Assembly (NCBI GenBank): GCA_949825045.1
Contig: OX463808.1
Coordinates: forward strand, 30,503,674 to 30,567,673
Length of the DNA: 64,000 nt
Direction: 5' to 3'
Source of the DNA: Argyresthia goedartella
Lineage: Eukaryota > Arthropoda > Insecta > Lepidoptera > Argyresthiidae
The position numbers were made by a program, and so were the translations under genes. A model generated the notes under the pieces. It ran no database searches and was not told the DNA's origin. It was given only the letters and a program-made list of their open reading frames with translations. Below are positions 12,301 to 18,300 of this stretch, one piece after another (positions within the stretch are counted from its first letter, which is position 1; the number at the start of each line of letters is the position of its first letter).

Positions 12301-15300
12301 GCTTTGTTTGGAGGAAATTCGAATTAAGGTCGAGGTTACGACTGTGAATATCGTTTCGAAGGTGGTTTTGAGAAGTTCCTTAAAGAAACTTTGGCTAAGT
12401 TGGGGGCTCTAAGGAAACGACTAAAAATGTGGGTGTTAGTTGTGGTGTGATGGCCGAAAAAGCAGGAGACGATGGTAGATGAATAGAGGCAATGAGATAT
12501 TCAGGTCCCCTGGGGTTCAAATCCCGGCTAGGGACAAATAAAAAAAAACCGTAGGTCTTGGATGTTTATATGTGTGTGACGTCGCTGTTTCTGATTCCCA
12601 CGACAGGGTATCCTAGTGTGGGGCCAGAAGCAATGTATGTACCTGTATACATAAAACATATATGTTTACTAACCGTGCCACAACGCGACCTATTCTGTGA
12701 GCCATGCGCCTAAAACAAAACAAAACTATGGATGTCCTGATGATTTTTTCTCACGAATTGTTCAGAAAAGTTTATCGCCACCTAGATCACGTTAGTCTGA
12801 CAAATTTTGCCGCCATATCTATCAAACCCTACTTAGTGGACTAAGAGCTCTTACACACGAGTAGCAGTCGACTGCTGTCGCTGCCGTCGACTGCAGCTGA
12901 CGCACATTTTGCGCGTGTTTAAGTGCTCTAACCTGGTAAACGTAGTAAACATTTTATATAACAGCATTTCCTTCCACAGAGTCGTCTGCTCGCCTTTAGT
13001 TCTGCTAGTGGACAAAATGCTCAGTATTACCTACGAGAACCGACTCAGCAACCAGCTGGGTACTGCCTGGATCCATTGTAGTTCCGGCGCCGGCCGCAGT
13101 GCGGTGGTGGCGCTACTGTCGATGCTGATGTGCCAAGTGCGGGCAGGGCAGATCAACATTTGTCGTAAGTTTTTCTAGAATTAACCGATTAAGACTACCG
13201 TGTTACCGAGAACGCCATTGGCCAGTCAGGTTTTTAAACATGAAGTTGCTGTCGAAACTTTAAACGACTTCAAAAATAATGAGGTTGTCAGACATTTTTC
13301 TATGGGTAGATCTCCCGCTACACCATCGCGCCTAGCGGTGAATTAATACGCAAGAGTCCTCATTTACTCAGTATACTACAGTAAACTCAGTGTACTACAC
13401 TATACTCGGTGTACTACAGTATACTCGTGTGCACTACAGTATCCTCAGTGTACCACAGTATGCTCAGTGGACTACAGTATACTCAGTGTATTACAGTATA
13501 CTCCCAGTACTACGGTATACTCGAGTGTACTACAGTATAAATATATAATATTTATGTAGGCACTCGTATATTTAGTTTATATTGTTTTTAATTATTTATT
13601 CAGGTATGTTCTAGGTAAATATTGTTGTATACATGGTCTAACCCTGCTCAGCAATCGACCTTTCTCATCCTGATTTGGTTTGCTGGAAGAGATCTCTTAT
13701 TATATATAAGCTCTCCTTTGTACGCTATTTTTATGTAAGTCTTTTTGTCTGTATATTGTTTGTATACAATAAAGAAATTATGAAAACTCAGTGTACTACA
13801 GTTTACTCGAATGTACTACAGTATACTCAGTGTACTACAGTATACTCGAGAGTACTACAGTACAATTAGTGTACTATAGTATACTCAGTTTACTACAGTG
13901 TACCATAGTATACTCAGTTTACTACAGTACACTCGAGTGTACTACTGTATACTCTAGTGTACTTACTGTAGTAAAAACTGCATTAAACTGATTATACTAT
14001 AGTACACTGAGTATACTGTAGTACACTAGAGTAAACTGATACTCGAGGGTACTACAGTGCACTACAGTAGACTCAGTGTACTACAATATATACTGTAGCA
14101 AACACTCGTTTGCTACAGTATTATCGAGAGTACTGCAGTATACTTGTACTTACTTACTTAGTATACTTACCTCCGCAGATATGATAGAGTCGGCATGTGG
14201 CGCGCTCTACAAACACCGTAGCAACGTGCTCGAAGACAACAAGTACTTGGCCGACGCGTACCGGACCGCGCTCTTCTACGTGCAAGGAGTTCTGTGTTCA
14301 GGTAGCCTGATTGGTAAGGCTTTGGTCCTCCTACTTTACGCTGTACGCGACGTCTGTCTTCAAAGACGTGAAGCCGACGACCGCTACGGTACATTCCTAT
14401 AGGAAGCATTGTGACGTGGCGTACGGCGTAAATAGGAGACCATACCCTGATGTGTTTGTTGAACACGTAAAACAGTAGCTCTATTAGGCATCTCTGATAT
14501 CTAGGAATTTCTATTATTTATCATTTCTATTATTTCTGAATGAATGAATGAATGAATGGTGCTTCTCCAGCCAGGGTTCTAAACCTGTTCCGGTCTTTCG
14601 GCCGGCATACCAGAGGGCACAAGTTTTGAGGGGGGGCGGAATGACCTGCTCTGTAGGAAGGGAAGGATAGTGAATTCAATCGACCGACTCTTCAGCCTGA
14701 AGCCAATATAGGATATGTGGAATGGGGAGGATGTGGGATTTGGAGAGCAGCTGTTGTTTTCTTCAAGTTCTTGTTTTCCTTCTATTTTCAGTTATTGTTA
14801 ATAGTTGAGTTTCCTGAGTCGTGTTCGTTTGGGTTATCCGGTAAGTTCCCAGTTTCGCTTTTGCTGTCTGTTTCTGGGATACGGTATATTTGCCTCTAGG
14901 CCATCCTGACATCGTCCCTGTTGTGTGATGATTCTGTCCAGTAACTGTGTTTGATGTTTGATGTCATGCTTAAGGAAATCTTTCCAGGTGTATATAAGTC
15001 GGCCGGCTTTCTTCTTCCTTGCTTCGTATTTGAATGGAGCGTGTAGTAAGTGCTGTTGTGGGCGTCGCAGAATATGTATAGTAACATATCCGGTGGTTTT
15101 TGATTCGTCTGGATATCGTTTTGTCCTGTAGTCAGTCATGAATTTTGTGGTATCTTGGGTAGCTTCTGGCGTTCTCAAACATGTCTCTGAGGATCAGGCG
15201 TTCATATACTGACTGTCAACTGTTTGCTTTAGTGAGGGTTGCCGCTTTTTGTCCGTATTTTATAAACAGTGCAGTGACCATTTTGTAAATCAGGCGCACT

Positions 15301-18300
15301 ATATTTCAGTCTATGTTGGATTTCTTTATAAAATGCATTAGGGCCTTGGAATTGCATATGGCTTGCCGGCACCTCTTTTTTATTGGGTCCTATGTCCTGC
15401 CGTAATATATGTGCCGAGATATTTGATTTCGTTTACGGTTCGTATTGGAACTACGTCCAATTCACTGGGGTCTCTTATAAGAATTTTCGTCTTTCTACTT
15501 TTAAGTTTGCCATGAGCAGTTCTCCGATGATATTTAATTATTCACTTTTAGCTACTCCGCGGCATAGCAGCGCTGCGTATAAACGCTCCTTCAGGCTGCG
15601 GGCGGTCCGACTCTGGAACGCACCTCTTTGCACTATAAGAGACAGTCCGACTCTTTTTTCTTTTAAGAAACATATTAAAGCGCTCTACATGTCTCTTTCG
15701 TAAAAGTTATTGTATTTATTTTATTATATGTAAGGTTTATGTATATATCGGTAATTATTTCGTATTTGCTATCTGTATTTTACAGATATTTTAATTTATT
15801 CCTAGGCATTTTAGTTATAGTAATTATCGTGCACTGCCTACCCTTTTATGATAGCAATTCCTGTAATGCCTTGTTTTGCTGGAAGAAATCTCTTTTCAGA
15901 GACAAGCTCGCCCTTGTACATGCATTTTCTTTTGATGTAACTTTTAAAATATTTGTGTGCAATATTGTGAAGGAGGTTTGTTCCTATAATTCCCTTTTTC
16001 CTGTATTTCTTTATAGCGTCTTGTCCGATGCGAGCATACAGATACCAGAGATAGTGTTTTGACATATGTATCATGTTTGTTTCCTGTATATAGCTATGTG
16101 TATGTTTTTGTTAGTCAATTCCGCGTCAATGTTGAGTCTTTTAGTTATTTCGGCGTATCCTCTAACCTTTCAAGTAGCAATGCGCATACGCTCGCATGTG
16201 ACTTGTGGTTTAAATATGGGGCTGTTTCGTATCATCGTATATCCGGTGTTGTCTGGGATGTCTTCTGTTGATGTTATGGTTGACCCTGAGGAGGTCATGG
16301 GTGTTGCATTAAGTATCGGCGAAAGTATGGTGTTATCAGTTTGGTTATCGGTTGCTTGATCCGTGGGTAAATTTGGCGATTCAAGCAAGTAAAAGCTGTC
16401 GTAGTGGTGTCCTGTGACGTTGAGGGATAGATTTCACTGCATCCGCTGGATTCTTGGGCGTGAATGTGAGCGATGGTGTATTTTGCTGGTGGATTGTTGC
16501 GTTAAGTAGAAAGTATTCGGCAGCTGGTATTATAATCTCCTCTCCAGCCCAAGTACCGTAATTGCGTAGATTTTCAGTGGTGAGTTGTTAAGGATTTCAG
16601 GCTCAGTGATTGCGAGCTTTGTTCTGTTCATCGCCGTTTTATTCTACATATTTAACTAGGTCCTTACGAATGTGAGTGTGGTTGCATGTTAATTGACATA
16701 GGTGATTAATTTAGTCAGCAATTGCGGTGAATAGGCAGTTACCATCTCAGCGTTGGTAAGGCTTCCATTAGGTTATGTTCTTGGGATGTTGTTGAAAGAA
16801 AGAACTTAGATATAGCGTGATTTATTTGAACTACCTTTGTCTACGATTAACAGATCGTACGGGTTGCGATTGTCAAAGTTTGTGCGTATCTTCGTGCGCC
16901 CTTATTCTCGGTAGAGAGCCGCTTAGGACAAAAAGTCTCCGATTTTATTGTTGTTATTGTTCATCAGTGGAAGTCTTTTGTTAATTGCCTGTTTTCTGGA
17001 AGATGGTGAAATGATCCTTTTATGATGTGCAATTGTTTGCTGTTTCTCGCTATTTCTCAGAATATGCAGTTATGTAGTAGACGGGCTTGCATTATTGTTT
17101 TATTTTTGTGGGCTTGTCGGACCGGATAAGGTTAGAAATGGTTATGTTTTGTTTTACTATTATTGGGTAGGTTCCTGCTTAGTTTTGTATTTAGGTATGA
17201 TGGATCGCTACACTTATTACGTAGAACTCCGCGGCTGCTATGATAATTTCTTCACCGCCCCACGTGCCCTGTATGTGGAGATTTGTTAAACGGTGTGGGC
17301 ATTAGAGGCAAAGCACACGACTGGCTTACTTCATATTTACACAATAGAGAACAATACGTCCAAATAGAATATTATAATCAGACTACAAGAGAAATCGTAT
17401 ACCATAAATCTGACTGCATAACTACTCATGCCTCAATACCCCAAGGTAGCGTAATCGGATGCCTACTTTTTCTTATTTATATCAACGATCTCCCAAAAAT
17501 TCTAAATGACCCTTGCATCCTATTTGCTGATGACATATCCCTAGTTTCCTCCCACAAAAATAACGATAATATAAACAAAAAACTCACAAAATGCCTTGAC
17601 ACCATTACTGACTGGATGACTGACCACAACCTCGAAATAAATCCCCAGAAAACTAAATTAATAACGTTTTATCCACATCAAAAACCGCCCCTCGATATCA
17701 ACTTTAGCTATAATAATATTCCACTAGAAATAATAAAAGAGGTAAGTTTATTAGGAATTATCATAGACTCTCACTTAAATTGGAAGTCGCATGTACAGAA
17801 ACTTAAAGGTAAAATATCTAAATTCTCATATGCTTTAAGGGAAGTAAAAAAATCAACTAACACCGCCACTGCTCTTTCAGCATACTACGCACACGCACAT
17901 TCCTTACTTAATTATGGCATCATACTGTGGGGAAACAGCACCGACGCTCCACAATTATTTAGACTACAGAAAAAGCTGCTGAGAATTATAGCAAACATAG
18001 AACCAACACACACATGTAAACCACATTTCAAAACATATAGCATCCTCACCCTCCCCTCTATTTACTTATTCGAAATAATAAAGCTAGTCAGAAAATACCC
18101 AGAAACATACAAGACCAGAGACACACTGAATAACTTATACTCCTTCAGACACAAACACAAAATTCTCCTCCCAAAAATTAATATGTCATTGCAATCCACT
18201 AACACATATATTATGTCCATAACCATCTATAACAAACTTCCAGATAGTTACAAAAATATTTCTAACGAAATAGAATTCCTAAAGAAAGTAAAAAATCATC

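Noticed and set aside
12909..12979. Extending HD-PTP exon 13 upstream in its open frame
   Set aside because: A polypyrimidine-AG acceptor at 12970-12979 and phase agreement with exon 12 fix the start at 12980.
15739..16359. Several open frames in composite copy 1 (MYISVIISYLLSV..., MYHVCFLYIAM...)
   Set aside because: They are antisense or UTR readings of the embedded LINE and the OTU linker; the same strings appear mirrored in copy 2.
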